DNA from: Peptacetobacter hiranonis | GTDB lineage: Bacteria > Bacillota > Clostridia > Peptostreptococcales > Peptostreptococcaceae | DNA: 64,000 nt | Assembly (NCBI RefSeq): GCF_008151785.1 | Contig: NZ_CP036523.1 | Span: forward strand, 868,001-932,000 | Direction: 5' to 3' | Shown: one piece after another, positions 27,901-35,531 of the stretch | How positions within the stretch are numbered: position 1 is the stretch's first letter | Layout of the letters: every line of letters begins with the position of its first letter | Translations under genes and position numbers: made by a program | The notes under the pieces: model-generated | What the model saw: only the letters and a program-made list of their open reading frames with translations | The model's database searches: none | Told to the model about the DNA's origin: nothing

Positions 27901-28117
27901 AGTACAGCAGTTAAGAAAGGCTGCAAACTTTGAAGTGCTAGATAACATAGTAATAGACTACTGCTCAGATGATGAAGTAGCTAAAGCAGTTGCTGAATTT
28001 GAAGATTACATCAAATCAGAAACTCTAGCTCTTGAATTAAACAGAGTAGAAGATGCTAGCTTAGAACAGCACAACTTAAACGACCATATGACAGGAATAA
28101 AAGTAACTAGAAAATAA
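24998..28117 (+). CDS. ileS: isoleucyl-tRNA synthetase, type 2-like
   Basis: A 1039-residue class I synthetase. The HIGH-equivalent NPGIHH is at residues 54-59 and KMSKS at 596-600. Zinc-binding pairs are CPRCG (near 186) and CPKCG (near 507). The segment RTLKDWVCRYKTMSGYQVKR with GWDTHGLPVEIQVE, and the length above 1000, match the eukaryote-like type 2 IleS rather than the roughly 920-residue type 1. Members of that class are often naturally insensitive to mupirocin; for this protein that is inference. Start after AAAGGGTG. Codon use is highly biased, as expected of a well-expressed gene. Confidence 0.97.
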   Translation: MANFKPLVDTSVKDAEAKVFDYWQDIDILERTLEKGQNDPSFVFFEGPPTANGNPGIHHVVARTLKDWVCRYKTMSGYQVKRKAGWDTHGLPVEIQVEKELGLSDKQAIEDYGIAEFCDKCRDSVFSFEKQWRNMTERMAYEVDLDNPYITLDNNYIESVWWILNKFNKEGYMYEGHKILPYCPRCGTGLASHEVAQGYKEVKTNTLVAKFKKSGTENEYFLAWTTTPWTLPSNVSLTVNPEVTYVKVKPADVDEFYYLAEPLLEKVMKDREYEVVEKMTGKDLEYVEYEQLLDFVKPDKKAFFITCADYVTTEDGTGIVHTAPAFGEDDYNCGKKYGLPVLQPVDERGEFTATPWKGKFVMEEGLDVEIIKYLAKENKLFSKEKVAHNYPHCWRCQTPLVYYAKPSWYIEMTKLKDQLIANNNTVNWYPEFVGQGRFGNWLEELKDWAISRSRYWGTPLPMWRCECGNTESVGSRQELADMAVEEVDPATVELHRPYVDEIHLKCPKCGKPMTRVKDVIDCWFDSGSMPFAQHHYPFENKENFDQLFPADYICEGIDQTRGWFYSLLAISTFVMGKAPYKNVLVNDLVLDKDGKKMSKSRGNTVNPFELFDKYGADALRWYLLYVSPPWTPIRFDEEGLKEVQSKFVGTMKNVYNFFTLYANTDNINPGDFFVEYKDRSELDRWILSKFNNLKAEIEENLEIFEVNKTIRRIQEFINDDLSNWYIRRSRRRFWEPELTEDKKAVYNTTYELLTELCRVVAPFAPYLSEEMYRNLTGEESVHLASYPRCNKELLDEKLEEKMDLVKNLVTLGRASRENARIKVRQPLKEVLIDGKYESVIADLVDIIKEELNVKEVVFVKDLSEYMNYSLKPNFREVGSVLGKKVNTFGKALAALDAHDTVTKLENGEKVVVNLDGEDFEFGKDYVLVNISAKEGFNVSMQNNVFVLLDTELNEELVNEGFAREFISKVQQLRKAANFEVLDNIVIDYCSDDEVAKAVAEFEDYIKSETLALELNRVEDASLEQHNLNDHMTGIKVTRK

Positions 28118-28208
28118 TTTCTAATATGTTATTAAAAGTTTAGGTTAGATGTCATAGGGACTAGAAATTTAATAAAAAATATAATATAATGATAATGTTA
28201 TATCAATT

Positions 28209-28243
28209 AAAAGAAGTGTTTCGGATTCCGGAGCACTTCTTTA
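28209..28243 (+). terminator. terminator after ileS
   Basis: AAAGAAGTG pairs with CACTTCTTT, with inner CGGA/TCCG pairs. The T-tract is short, so efficiency is uncertain. Confidence 0.7.
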
Positions 28244-28320
28244 ATGCGCAAAAATAGTGTTTAGAAAGAAAAGATTTTAAAATCAAAGTAAAAAGGGAGA
28301 ATTTTAATAGGAGGTTTTAT

Positions 28321-29256
28321 ATGGGTGATAGAAAAAAAGGGATCACATTGGTTCTAATTGCCACAACATTCTGGGGAATGATGGGTATAAATAGTAGAAC
28401 ATTGTCATTAGCTGGTCTTTCTGCTATGGATATAGCATTTATTAGATGCTCTATTGCAGGGGTATTATTTACAATTTATATGTTAATTAGAAAGCCAGAG
28501 GAATTAAAACAGAAATTATCGGGAATACTTGTAGGTTGTTTGTATGGAGTAGTTTGCTTTGTATTAGGATTTATGACTTACAACGTATCTGTTGAAAGAG
28601 TGCCGATATCAGTGGCTACAGTGCTTATGTTTACAAATCCAATATGGGTGTCTATATTTGGAGCGGTTGTATTTAAGGACAAGATGACTAAGAAAAAAGT
28701 ATTAGTTATATGTATGTGTATAGTTGGATGTATTTGCATATCAGATGTAATGTCTACTGGTGGGGCAAATCTTGATGTTATAGGTATAGCTGCAGGTCTT
28801 ATAAACGGAATGACTTTTGCTATGCAGATAATAATACCAAGATTCTTTGAAGGAAAATACTCAAAAGATGCGATACTAGTGTACGGATTCATATCAAGTA
28901 CTGTTGTACTATCATTCTTTACAGATTTCTCAAATATAGCAGCTGCTGTAACAGGGCCAAACTCAATGGTTGTAATAGCTAATATGCTTGCTATATCAGT
29001 ACTTTCAACATTCATAGCTAGTACATTCTATGTTAAGTCAACAGAATACATAGAAACTCAGGTTACAAGTATATTAGTATCACTTGAACCGATACTTGGA
29101 AGCATATTTGCATTCTTCATATTTGGAGAAACAATGTCTCAAACTCAGCTACTTGGTGCAGCCATAGTAATACTTGCTGCATGCATACTAGAAACAGACT
29201 TATCAAAAATAACAGAAAAAATAATGCTACCTTTCTCAAGCAAACAAATAAAATAA
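28321..29256 (+). CDS. DMT-superfamily (EamA) transporter
   Basis: A 311-residue inner-membrane protein with about ten hydrophobic helices arranged as two EamA repeats. The first repeat starts at GITLVLIATTFWGMMGIN and the second around residue 153. ILVSLEPILGSIFAFFIFGE near residue 255 is the typical end of the second repeat. Substrate unknown; relatives export amino acids or metabolites. TAGGAGG precedes the ATG. It is convergent with the TetR gene, with element E4 filling the space between. Confidence 0.9.
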   Translation: MGDRKKGITLVLIATTFWGMMGINSRTLSLAGLSAMDIAFIRCSIAGVLFTIYMLIRKPEELKQKLSGILVGCLYGVVCFVLGFMTYNVSVERVPISVATVLMFTNPIWVSIFGAVVFKDKMTKKKVLVICMCIVGCICISDVMSTGGANLDVIGIAAGLINGMTFAMQIIIPRFFEGKYSKDAILVYGFISSTVVLSFFTDFSNIAAAVTGPNSMVVIANMLAISVLSTFIASTFYVKSTEYIETQVTSILVSLEPILGSIFAFFIFGETMSQTQLLGAAIVILAACILETDLSKITEKIMLPFSSKQIK

Positions 29257-29268
29257 AAATTTATATGT

Positions 29269-29376
29269 TAATAACTCTCGGAGATTGAAGTCATAGACAA
29301 ACTCCTCTCCAGGCAATCAAGTTGCATTGTCGAGTTCGTTTTGTCTATACACTTCAATCTACCAAGTTAGTTATTA
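29269..29376 (+). repeat. palindromic element E4 (short core class)
   Basis: Outer arms 29282-29301 (AGATTGAAGTCATAGACAAA) and 29340-29360 (TTTGTCTATACACTTCAATCT), extended by AATAACT/AGTTATT. The core is CTCCTCTCCAGGC, a small GCAA/TTGC hairpin, then CATTGTCGAGTTCG. Positions 29256-29312 match the minus strand of E6 (43323-43267) with 4 mismatches in 57, and 29338-29377 match it (43199-43160) with 4 in 40. It lies between two convergent genes. Confidence 0.88.
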
Positions 29377-29389
29377 TTTCTATGAATTT

Positions 29390-29950
29390 TTATTTCCAGA
29401 TAGATACTAGGCACTCAGATATGTCACCAAATGGTATTGGTTCAGCTTTCAAGATACTCTGCATTACAAGTCCATCTACTATTGAAATAAGCAAGAATGA
29501 GATTGCATCTGCCTTATCTTTAAACTCATCAGAAAGATTTTCTACAAGTGAATCCTTTAGAGCAAGTCTCCATTCTCTGTATTTTTCCTTGAATTGATTT
29601 CTAAGAGCTTCATTTTCAGTTATTGCTTCACATATCAAATACATGTGTATTCTTCCTGTTGAAGAAATAGTAGAGATATTATCTAAAAGTATTTTTACTA
29701 GATCTAAATCGTCTATTCCCTGAATATTTCTTACGCACATTAGAACAGCTTCATTTATGATATTCAAATGTACATCGGCTATTTCAGCTATAATATCGTC
29801 TTTTGACGCATAATAGTAATAAAGAGTACCTTTACTTATATTTGCGTGACGAGCGATATCAGCAAGACTTGTATTTTTAACACCTTGCTTTGTAATAAGC
29901 TTAATAGCAGCATCTATAATTAGTTGTTTTGTATTGTTTACTGACTTCAT
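29390..29950 (-). CDS. TetR/AcrR-family transcriptional repressor
   Basis: A 186-residue regulator. The N-terminal HTH is clear: LIDAAIKLITKQGVKNTSLADIA then RHANISKGTLYYYYASKDDI. The C-terminal half is a variable ligand domain. It is divergent from the degV-like gene at 30239, and palindromic sites containing GACCGG and CGACCG lie before that gene, so it probably represses it. The ligand is unknown; a fatty acid or acyl-CoA would fit if the neighbour binds fatty acids. A ribosome site AAAGGTG precedes the ATG. Confidence 0.93.
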   Translation of the reverse strand: MKSVNNTKQLIIDAAIKLITKQGVKNTSLADIARHANISKGTLYYYYASKDDIIAEIADVHLNIINEAVLMCVRNIQGIDDLDLVKILLDNISTISSTGRIHMYLICEAITENEALRNQFKEKYREWRLALKDSLVENLSDEFKDKADAISFLLISIVDGLVMQSILKAEPIPFGDISECLVSIWK

Positions 29951-30118
29951 CTTAACACCTTTCTTTAACTGTTATAAAAATATTATAATCTTATATAATA
30001 ATACTGTCAAACTTGGAGAAGAATTATAGAGATATAAATATTATAAAAAGAATAATAAACAACAAAAAACAAAGCACAAAAAGTACAAGTTGTAACAATA
30101 AACTATTATAAACTAATA

Positions 30119-30147
30119 TTGACACCTAGTACTAAAAAATATATAAT
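30119..30147 (+). promoter_or_regulatory. sigma-A promoter of the degV-like gene
   Basis: TTGACA (30119-30124), exactly 17 bases, TATAAT (30142-30147): a consensus promoter. The remaining sequence from 29951 to 30118 is AT-rich and presumably carries the TetR gene's own promoter. Confidence 0.85.
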
Positions 30148-30165
30148 AATATAAGAATGAAAATT

Positions 30166-30207
30166 CGACCGAGCGACCGATAAAATTTTATAGACCGGTC
30201 GACCGAC
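30166..30207 (+). promoter_or_regulatory. likely TetR operator, tandem GACCGnnCGACCGA
   Basis: Two GC-rich half-similar sites in an otherwise AT-rich leader: GACCGAGCGACCGA (30168-30181) and GACCGGTCGACCGA (30193-30206), separated by TAAAATTTTATA, itself a palindrome. They lie about 20-60 bases downstream of the -10 box, so bound repressor would block elongation or initiation. GC content stands out sharply from surroundings. Confidence 0.8.
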
Positions 30208-30238
30208 AAAAATGTTTAGAGGATTTGGAGAGGGAAAA

Positions 30239-31105
30239 ATGAGTAAAGTTAGAATAGTTACAGATAGAGCATCTGATTTACCAGATAATATAGCAGCAAA
30301 ATACGGAATAGAAATAGCAGAAATGGACGTTGCATTTGGCGATGACGTATATTATGGTGGAAAAGGAATTACTATAGAAGATTTTTATGCAAGAATGAAA
30401 AAGGAAAAAGAGCTTCCAAAAACATCTTGTCCATCACCGGATAAATTTTTAGAAATATACAAGAAGGATGACAGTGATGTATTAGTTCTTACATTAACAT
30501 CAAAACTTTCCGCTACATACAACTGTGCGGTGCTTGCAAATGATATGTACAACGAAGAAGAGCATACAAATAGAGTAAAAATAATAGATACAATGAGTGG
30601 ATCTATAGGGCAGGGGATACTTGCTGTATATGCGGCTCAGTTAGCAGAAATGGGTAAAAATATAGAAGAAATAGCTGAAGAAGTGGAAAAACTTATAGAC
30701 AATACTAAATTTATAGGTGTACTTCAGACATTAGAAAATGCAATAAAAGGTGGAAGAATAAGCAGATTAGCTGGAAGTATAATAAACACATTTAACTTTA
30801 AAGCACTTGTACAAATAGATGATGGTCTAGTAAAACCATTTGACAAGGCTAGAGGTGAAAATGGAAGTATGAAAAAATTAGTTGATTTATTCTTAGAAGG
30901 TGCTTCAGATACTGAAAACAAAACATTATTTATAGGTCATTCTAATTGTTTAGCAAAGGCTGAAAAAGTTAGAGATATGATATTAGAAAGAAAGAGTTAT
31001 AAAGAAGTTGTATTCTGTGGAATAGGTACAGTTATGGGTACATATACTTCTGACGGATGTGTGTTATTAAATGCAATAGAGCTTCCAGAAATGATAAATG
31101 CATAA
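30239..31105 (+). CDS. DegV family fatty-acid-binding protein (FakB-like)
   Basis: A 288-residue protein of the DegV family, whose characterised members (FakB) present fatty acids to the kinase FakA. Motifs visible: VTDRASDLP (residues 6-14), KTSCPSPDKF, LTLTSKLSATYNCA and GRISRLAGSI. The ATG at 30239 has GGAGAGGG upstream; the frame open from 30212 lacks one. It is probably under control of the divergent TetR through the operator at 30166-30207. No fakA is seen nearby, so the assignment as FakB is by family only. Confidence 0.9.
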   Translation: MSKVRIVTDRASDLPDNIAAKYGIEIAEMDVAFGDDVYYGGKGITIEDFYARMKKEKELPKTSCPSPDKFLEIYKKDDSDVLVLTLTSKLSATYNCAVLANDMYNEEEHTNRVKIIDTMSGSIGQGILAVYAAQLAEMGKNIEEIAEEVEKLIDNTKFIGVLQTLENAIKGGRISRLAGSIINTFNFKALVQIDDGLVKPFDKARGENGSMKKLVDLFLEGASDTENKTLFIGHSNCLAKAEKVRDMILERKSYKEVVFCGIGTVMGTYTSDGCVLLNAIELPEMINA

Positions 31106-31202
31106 AAGATATTAAATAAATGTTAAATTTATTTTTACAATATTGAATAAAAAAATAAGTTATAATATAATATTCATCAACAATATTTTGTGAGGTGAAA
31201 TT

Positions 31203-31331
31203 ATGGATAACGGAGATAGTGATGAGGAGAATAGGTCTATAAATTTATCTAAGCATAAATATATAGACCTTATTTATTTTTCTATAATTGCTTTAAAAAT
31301 CAGAAAAAAATTAATCAAACTCGTATGTTAA
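31203..31331 (+). CDS. possible 42-residue ORF over a terminator-like hairpin
   Basis: ATG at 31203 with GAGGTGAAATT upstream begins MDNGDSDEENRSINLSK and ends LIKLVC at a TAA. Inside it lies the stem AATAGGTCTATA/TATAGACCTTATT (about 31230-31272) followed by a T-rich stretch. Possibilities: a leader peptide with an attenuator for the CorC-like gene downstream, a decayed gene, or chance. The rest of the gap 31106-31408 is AT-rich; TATAATATAATATTC near 31158 could be a -10. Confidence 0.3.
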   Translation: MDNGDSDEENRSINLSKHKYIDLIYFSIIALKIRKKLIKLVC

Positions 31332-31408
31332 GTATAAGTTTTTATTTAGAAATAAAGAATAAAAAATATAAAATTAAAAACAATATTTAATGACGAGGAG
31401 ATTATAAA

Positions 31409-32749
31409 ATGTATAAACAAATAATATTTCAGATAGTTTTAATAATGATAAACGCCTTCTTTGCAATGACAGAGGTTGCATTGATATCTACAAATAAAAT
31501 TAAATTAAAGAAAATGGCTGATGAAGGGGACAATATTGCCAAGAAATTGGTTGATATATCAGAGGATCCATCAGAATTTTTATCTACAATACAGATAGGT
31601 ATAACATTTGCAAACTTTATAGCAAGTGCATTTGCTGCGGATGGACTTTCTGGTTATTTAGCGGATTTTATATATAATACTCTAAATATAAGAGTGTTAT
31701 CTTATGAAATGATGAGTACAGCATCATTGATTTTAATAACGATAATATTATCGTACTTTACACTTGTTTTAGGTGAACTTGTTCCAAAAAGAATAGCTAT
31801 GCAGAAACCTATGGAAGTGGCGAGATTTGCCTGTATACCAGTATCTGTAATTTCTACAGTTGTAAAACCTGCTGTAAAATTCCTATCATTATCTACTAAT
31901 ATAGTACTAAAAGTATTAAGAATAGATACAAATGAAGAAGAGGATTCTATTACAGAAGAAGAAATAAGAATGATGCTTGAAATAGGGAACACAGGCGGTA
32001 CAATAAATTCAGATGAAAAAGAGTGGATAGACAATGTATTTGATTTCTCTGATTCTAGTGTAAGAGAGATAATGACTCATAAATCAGAAGTAGTAGGTAT
32101 TTACACAGATGATAGTTTGATGGAAATCGAAGAAAAAATCCACGAAACAGGTTATTCTAGATATCCTGTCTATGGAGAAAATGACAATGATATAAAAGGG
32201 ATACTATATGCTAAAGACTTCTTTGCAGAAGTTTATAATTGTTTTGCAAAGGAAGATGATGATTTAGGAGTTGTTGTAAATAAAAATGAATTAAATATAA
32301 TGGATAATCTAAGAAAACCGTACTTCATACCAGATAGTATGAGTTCATTGTTGCTATTTAAGAATATGCAGAAAAATAATACGCATATAGCCATAGTTAT
32401 AAATGAATATGGTGAAAACATAGGTCTGATAACAATGGAGGACTTACTTGAAGAGATAGTCGGGAATATATATGACGAGTACGATGAATGTGATGACGGA
32501 GATGTGAAAATTTCTGAGACTACTTGGAAAATAAAGGGAAGTACTAGTTTAGATGATTTATCAGATAAGTTTGATATAGATTTTCCAGATGATTTAGATT
32601 ACGATACAATTTCAGGATTGATTTTAGCAAAGATACAAAGAATACCTAATGACGGAGAGAAATTTGAAATAGAGGCATTTGGTATGAAAATCAAAGTTGA
32701 AAAAGTAGAAGCTAGAAAAATTGAAGAAGTGATAATAACAATAGTATAG
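31409..32749 (+). CDS. CorC/HlyC-family membrane protein (CNNM transporter-like)
   Basis: A 446-residue protein. Domains in order: DUF21/CNNM membrane domain (about residues 1-190, four hydrophobic segments, GELVPKRIAMQKP), a CBS pair (about 210-340, IMTHKSEVVGI and FIPDSMSSLLLFKNMQ) and a C-terminal CorC_HlyC domain (about 360-446). Related proteins extrude or regulate divalent cations such as magnesium; older names call them hemolysins without proof. AGGAG precedes the ATG. Its terminator has been split by the IS at 32793. Confidence 0.92.
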   Translation: MYKQIIFQIVLIMINAFFAMTEVALISTNKIKLKKMADEGDNIAKKLVDISEDPSEFLSTIQIGITFANFIASAFAADGLSGYLADFIYNTLNIRVLSYEMMSTASLILITIILSYFTLVLGELVPKRIAMQKPMEVARFACIPVSVISTVVKPAVKFLSLSTNIVLKVLRIDTNEEEDSITEEEIRMMLEIGNTGGTINSDEKEWIDNVFDFSDSSVREIMTHKSEVVGIYTDDSLMEIEEKIHETGYSRYPVYGENDNDIKGILYAKDFFAEVYNCFAKEDDDLGVVVNKNELNIMDNLRKPYFIPDSMSSLLLFKNMQKNNTHIAIVINEYGENIGLITMEDLLEEIVGNIYDEYDECDDGDVKISETTWKIKGSTSLDDLSDKFDIDFPDDLDYDTISGLILAKIQRIPNDGEKFEIEAFGMKIKVEKVEARKIEEVIITIV

Positions 32750-32774
32750 CTTTGATAAAATAAATAAGATAATA

Positions 32775-32792
32775 AAAAAGGTTGTTGCAATT
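32775..32792 (+). terminator. left half of a Rho-independent terminator split by the IS
   Basis: AAAAAGGTTGTTGCA here and TGCAACAACCTTTTT at 34250-34264 are perfect complements. Deleting the IS and one ATT copy restores a 15-bp stem with the loop ATT. The IS inserted exactly in that loop, separating the arms by about 1.45 kb. Confidence 0.88.
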
Positions 32793-34246
32793 TAAAATGG
32801 TCCCTATGTCAAGGACATATATAAAAAAGTCTTAAGCAGCAAGCAGCTGACTTCTATATTGAATAGGAGTCAGCTGTTTTAAATTCCACTGACAACGATC
32901 ATTATTATAATAATCCATATAATCATCTATTAAACTTTTTAACTCTTCAAATGTATTGCAACTTTTATAATCTATTTCATCTTTCATATGACCAAAGAAT
33001 GACTCCTGCGGAGCATTGTCCCAACAATTACCTTTTCTAGACATAGATTGACCTAAATTATATTTTTTTAACAAGTTCTGAAAAATAGTACTTGTATAAT
33101 GAACTCCTTGATCAGAATGAATAAATGCATCTTTATGTAATTTGTCTGAATTTGATAACATGAGATTGTTAATAGTTGAAATAACAATATCCATTTTTAA
33201 ATTCTTCGATAAATGATACGATAAAATTTCATTCGTAGAAGAATCTTTTACAGTTGATAAATATGCTGTTTTCCCATTGCCGTACGGCATATACGTAATA
33301 TCAGTTAAAAGTACTTTTCCTGGTATACCTTGTTTAAATTCTCTATTCAATTTATTAGGAACTGTGTGATGTTCTTTTCTTGCTTTTCCCATACGTTTAG
33401 CTGGATTTGACTCGCGAATAGGACATTTAATTCCATATTTTTTCATTATTCTTTGAATTTTTTTTCTGTTAAATATTATATTAAATTTACTTTTTAAAAT
33501 CATTTTTATTGAACGAGAACCTTTTTTGTATCCTCTGAACTTATATGCTTTAAGAATTATTTCTTTTGCTTCTAAATCCTTTTCTTCTTGTTTGCTTATT
33601 ACATTCTTGTTTTTTAAATAGTTATAAAATCCAGATCTAGATACTCCTGCAACAATACATAGATGTTTTATCATTTTTTTTAAACAATATTTATTTATTA
33701 CATCATTAATTAATTTGAATATTTTCACCGAAGGTAGCTTATTATTCATCACCTGCCTTTCTTCGAAGTCTAGCTTTTTTACTAGTTCTAGCTCTGCTTT
33801 AAGATATGCTATTTCAGCATCCTTCTTATCTATTATCTCTTTATCTGTTAATTTTCTTTTTCTTGGTCTTCCAGAATTATTAACTCTAGAATCATCTAGT
33901 CCCAAAATACCATTTTCTTTATATGACTTTCTCCATCGCTCGCTAGCGCATTTAATACGTTTTGCACCTATGATGTTAGTGTCAAAACCTGCTTCTTTAA
34001 ATATCTGTGTTGGATTTTTTCCCTTATTGTATTCTGTTATGAAATGTATTTTAAATTCATTTGTATATGTTATTGATTTACAGCTTACATTCTTTACAAA
34101 TGGATTTTTTGATAGCTCTAATGTTTCTTCTTTACTAAATTGTTTTTTACTCATAAATTACTCACCTCTATATTAAAATTATACAAAAAAAGAACCTATA
34201 GATGAAACACCTTTTTACAAGTGTCCATTCTATAGGTTCCATTTTA
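32793..34246 (-). mobile_element. complete IS3-family (IS150-like) insertion sequence, 1454 bp
   Basis: The ends are imperfect inverted repeats (TAAAATGGTCCCTATG at 32793 and TAAAATGGAACCTATA read inward from 34246). A 3-bp target duplication ATT flanks it (32790-32792 and 34247-34249), the size usual for IS3. It is in opposite orientation to the copy at 1-1059. Ends were defined by comparison of the two copies and by the terminator arms on either side. Confidence 0.95.
32832..34154 (-). CDS. IS3-family transposase, single 440-residue ORF
   Basis: An N-terminal helix-turn-helix region (about residues 30-90, NPTQIFKEAGFDTN) is followed by a coiled coil (105-135) and an HTH_21-like segment. 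The rve domain has Asp285, Asp348 and Glu384. In most IS3 members two ORFs are joined by -1 frameshifting. Here both parts are in one continuous frame, so no frameshift is needed. GAGGTGAG precedes the ATG. It looks intact and the residues compared with copy 1 are the same, implying recent activity. Confidence 0.96.
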   Translation of the reverse strand: MSKKQFSKEETLELSKNPFVKNVSCKSITYTNEFKIHFITEYNKGKNPTQIFKEAGFDTNIIGAKRIKCASERWRKSYKENGILGLDDSRVNNSGRPRKRKLTDKEIIDKKDAEIAYLKAELELVKKLDFEERQVMNNKLPSVKIFKLINDVINKYCLKKMIKHLCIVAGVSRSGFYNYLKNKNVISKQEEKDLEAKEIILKAYKFRGYKKGSRSIKMILKSKFNIIFNRKKIQRIMKKYGIKCPIRESNPAKRMGKARKEHHTVPNKLNREFKQGIPGKVLLTDITYMPYGNGKTAYLSTVKDSSTNEILSYHLSKNLKMDIVISTINNLMLSNSDKLHKDAFIHSDQGVHYTSTIFQNLLKKYNLGQSMSRKGNCWDNAPQESFFGHMKDEIDYKSCNTFEELKSLIDDYMDYYNNDRCQWNLKQLTPIQYRSQLLAA

Positions 34247-34334
34247 ATTTGCAACAACCTTTTTATGTATTAAATTGTAATAAAATTTTTGTTTAAGTTA
34301 TTCCGTAAGGCTAGTATTAGTCTACTATAACTAA

Positions 34335-35414
34335 TTAGTTTCCAACAACAACTAATTCTTTGTTGTATTTGTTTAAGTTTTCGTAACCGTCTTCAGTTAC
34401 TAATATAAGGTCTTCTATTCTAACTCCGAATTCTCCTGGTAGATATATACCTGGTTCTACTGAGAATATCATACCTGGTTTTAATTCTTCAGTGTTTACA
34501 GAAGAAACGTCTCCCATATCGTGGCATTCTAGACCTATAGAATGTCCAGTTCTGTGAGTGAAGTATTCTCCGTAACCTTTTTCAGTTATGTAGTCTCTTG
34601 CAGCAGCGTCTACATCACAGAATCTAACACCTGGTTTAACTATGCTTATTGCTCTCTTATTAGCTTCAAGAACTATATCGAATATTTCTTTTCCTTTTTC
34701 AGGAACTGATTTATAGAATACTGTTCTTGTCATATCTGAGCAGTAGTGGTCTTTAACACAACCAAGGTCAAGTATTATAGCGTCTCCTTCTTTAACGTAT
34801 CTGTCTCCTGGTTCACCGTGTGGGTTAGCACCATTAGCAGCGAATCCTATTATTGGATCGAATGATAATCCATCAGCTCCAAGATCTTCATATATTCCTT
34901 TAAGAACTGTAACTAACTGTTTTTCAGTTAAATCACCTTTAACTTCTTTCTGAAGTCTTTCAACAGCTGCATCATTTATAGCTGAAGCTTTTCTCATTAA
35001 TTCTTTTTCTTCTTCGTCTTTGCACATTCTTAATCTGTCTATTATGTAAGAACCGTTAACGAATTTGCTTCCAGCTCCGTGTTCCATTAATCCTAATAAG
35101 AATCTTGCTGGCCAGTTTTTGTCTATACCCATAACAGCGTTGTGGTCAACTCTGTCAGCAACAACTTTTACAGAATCGTCAGTATCTTTGAAGATAACTT
35201 TTTCAACTCCTAGGTCTTCTTCTATTGGGAATAATTCATTTACGAATAATTTGTGGTTACCATCTACATTTAGGTAAAGAGCGAATAATCTTTCTCCTGT
35301 GTGTAACATTAATCCTGTTAAGTAGAATATTGAGTAAGGATCACTTACTATCATCTGCTGTATTCCGTCTTTTTTCATCTGTTCTAAAACGGCATTTAAT
35401 CTCTGAGTTTTCAT
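34335..35414 (-). CDS. M24 family Xaa-Pro peptidase
   Basis: A 359-residue cytoplasmic metallopeptidase with a creatinase-like N-domain (about 1-125) and a pita-bread catalytic domain. Metal ligands are visible: Asp in ILDLG and CSDMTRT, His in HRTGHSIGL, Glu in VEPGIY and RIED. It is of the aminopeptidase P/prolidase type; the exact specificity (PepP or PepQ) cannot be told from sequence reading. AGGAGG precedes the ATG on the minus strand. High CAG use suggests a well-expressed native gene. Confidence 0.93.
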   Translation of the reverse strand: MKTQRLNAVLEQMKKDGIQQMIVSDPYSIFYLTGLMLHTGERLFALYLNVDGNHKLFVNELFPIEEDLGVEKVIFKDTDDSVKVVADRVDHNAVMGIDKNWPARFLLGLMEHGAGSKFVNGSYIIDRLRMCKDEEEKELMRKASAINDAAVERLQKEVKGDLTEKQLVTVLKGIYEDLGADGLSFDPIIGFAANGANPHGEPGDRYVKEGDAIILDLGCVKDHYCSDMTRTVFYKSVPEKGKEIFDIVLEANKRAISIVKPGVRFCDVDAAARDYITEKGYGEYFTHRTGHSIGLECHDMGDVSSVNTEELKPGMIFSVEPGIYLPGEFGVRIEDLILVTEDGYENLNKYNKELVVVGN

Positions 35415-35531
35415 TGCAAAACTACCTCCTGGCTATTTATAAAATTTTATTACCATCTTTAATTTTAGCACAATAATAAAAAAAGTGAATAGATTTTGAC
35501 AAAAAAATATTAATAAAATGAAAAAGTTTTT

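Noticed and set aside
29322-29597. 91-residue ORF on the plus strand
   Set aside because: It overlaps E4 and the TetR gene antisense, has no ribosome site and no recognisable domain.
33715-34176. 153-residue ORF antisense to the IS transposase
   Set aside because: Mirror of the transposase coding strand; no independent evidence of coding.
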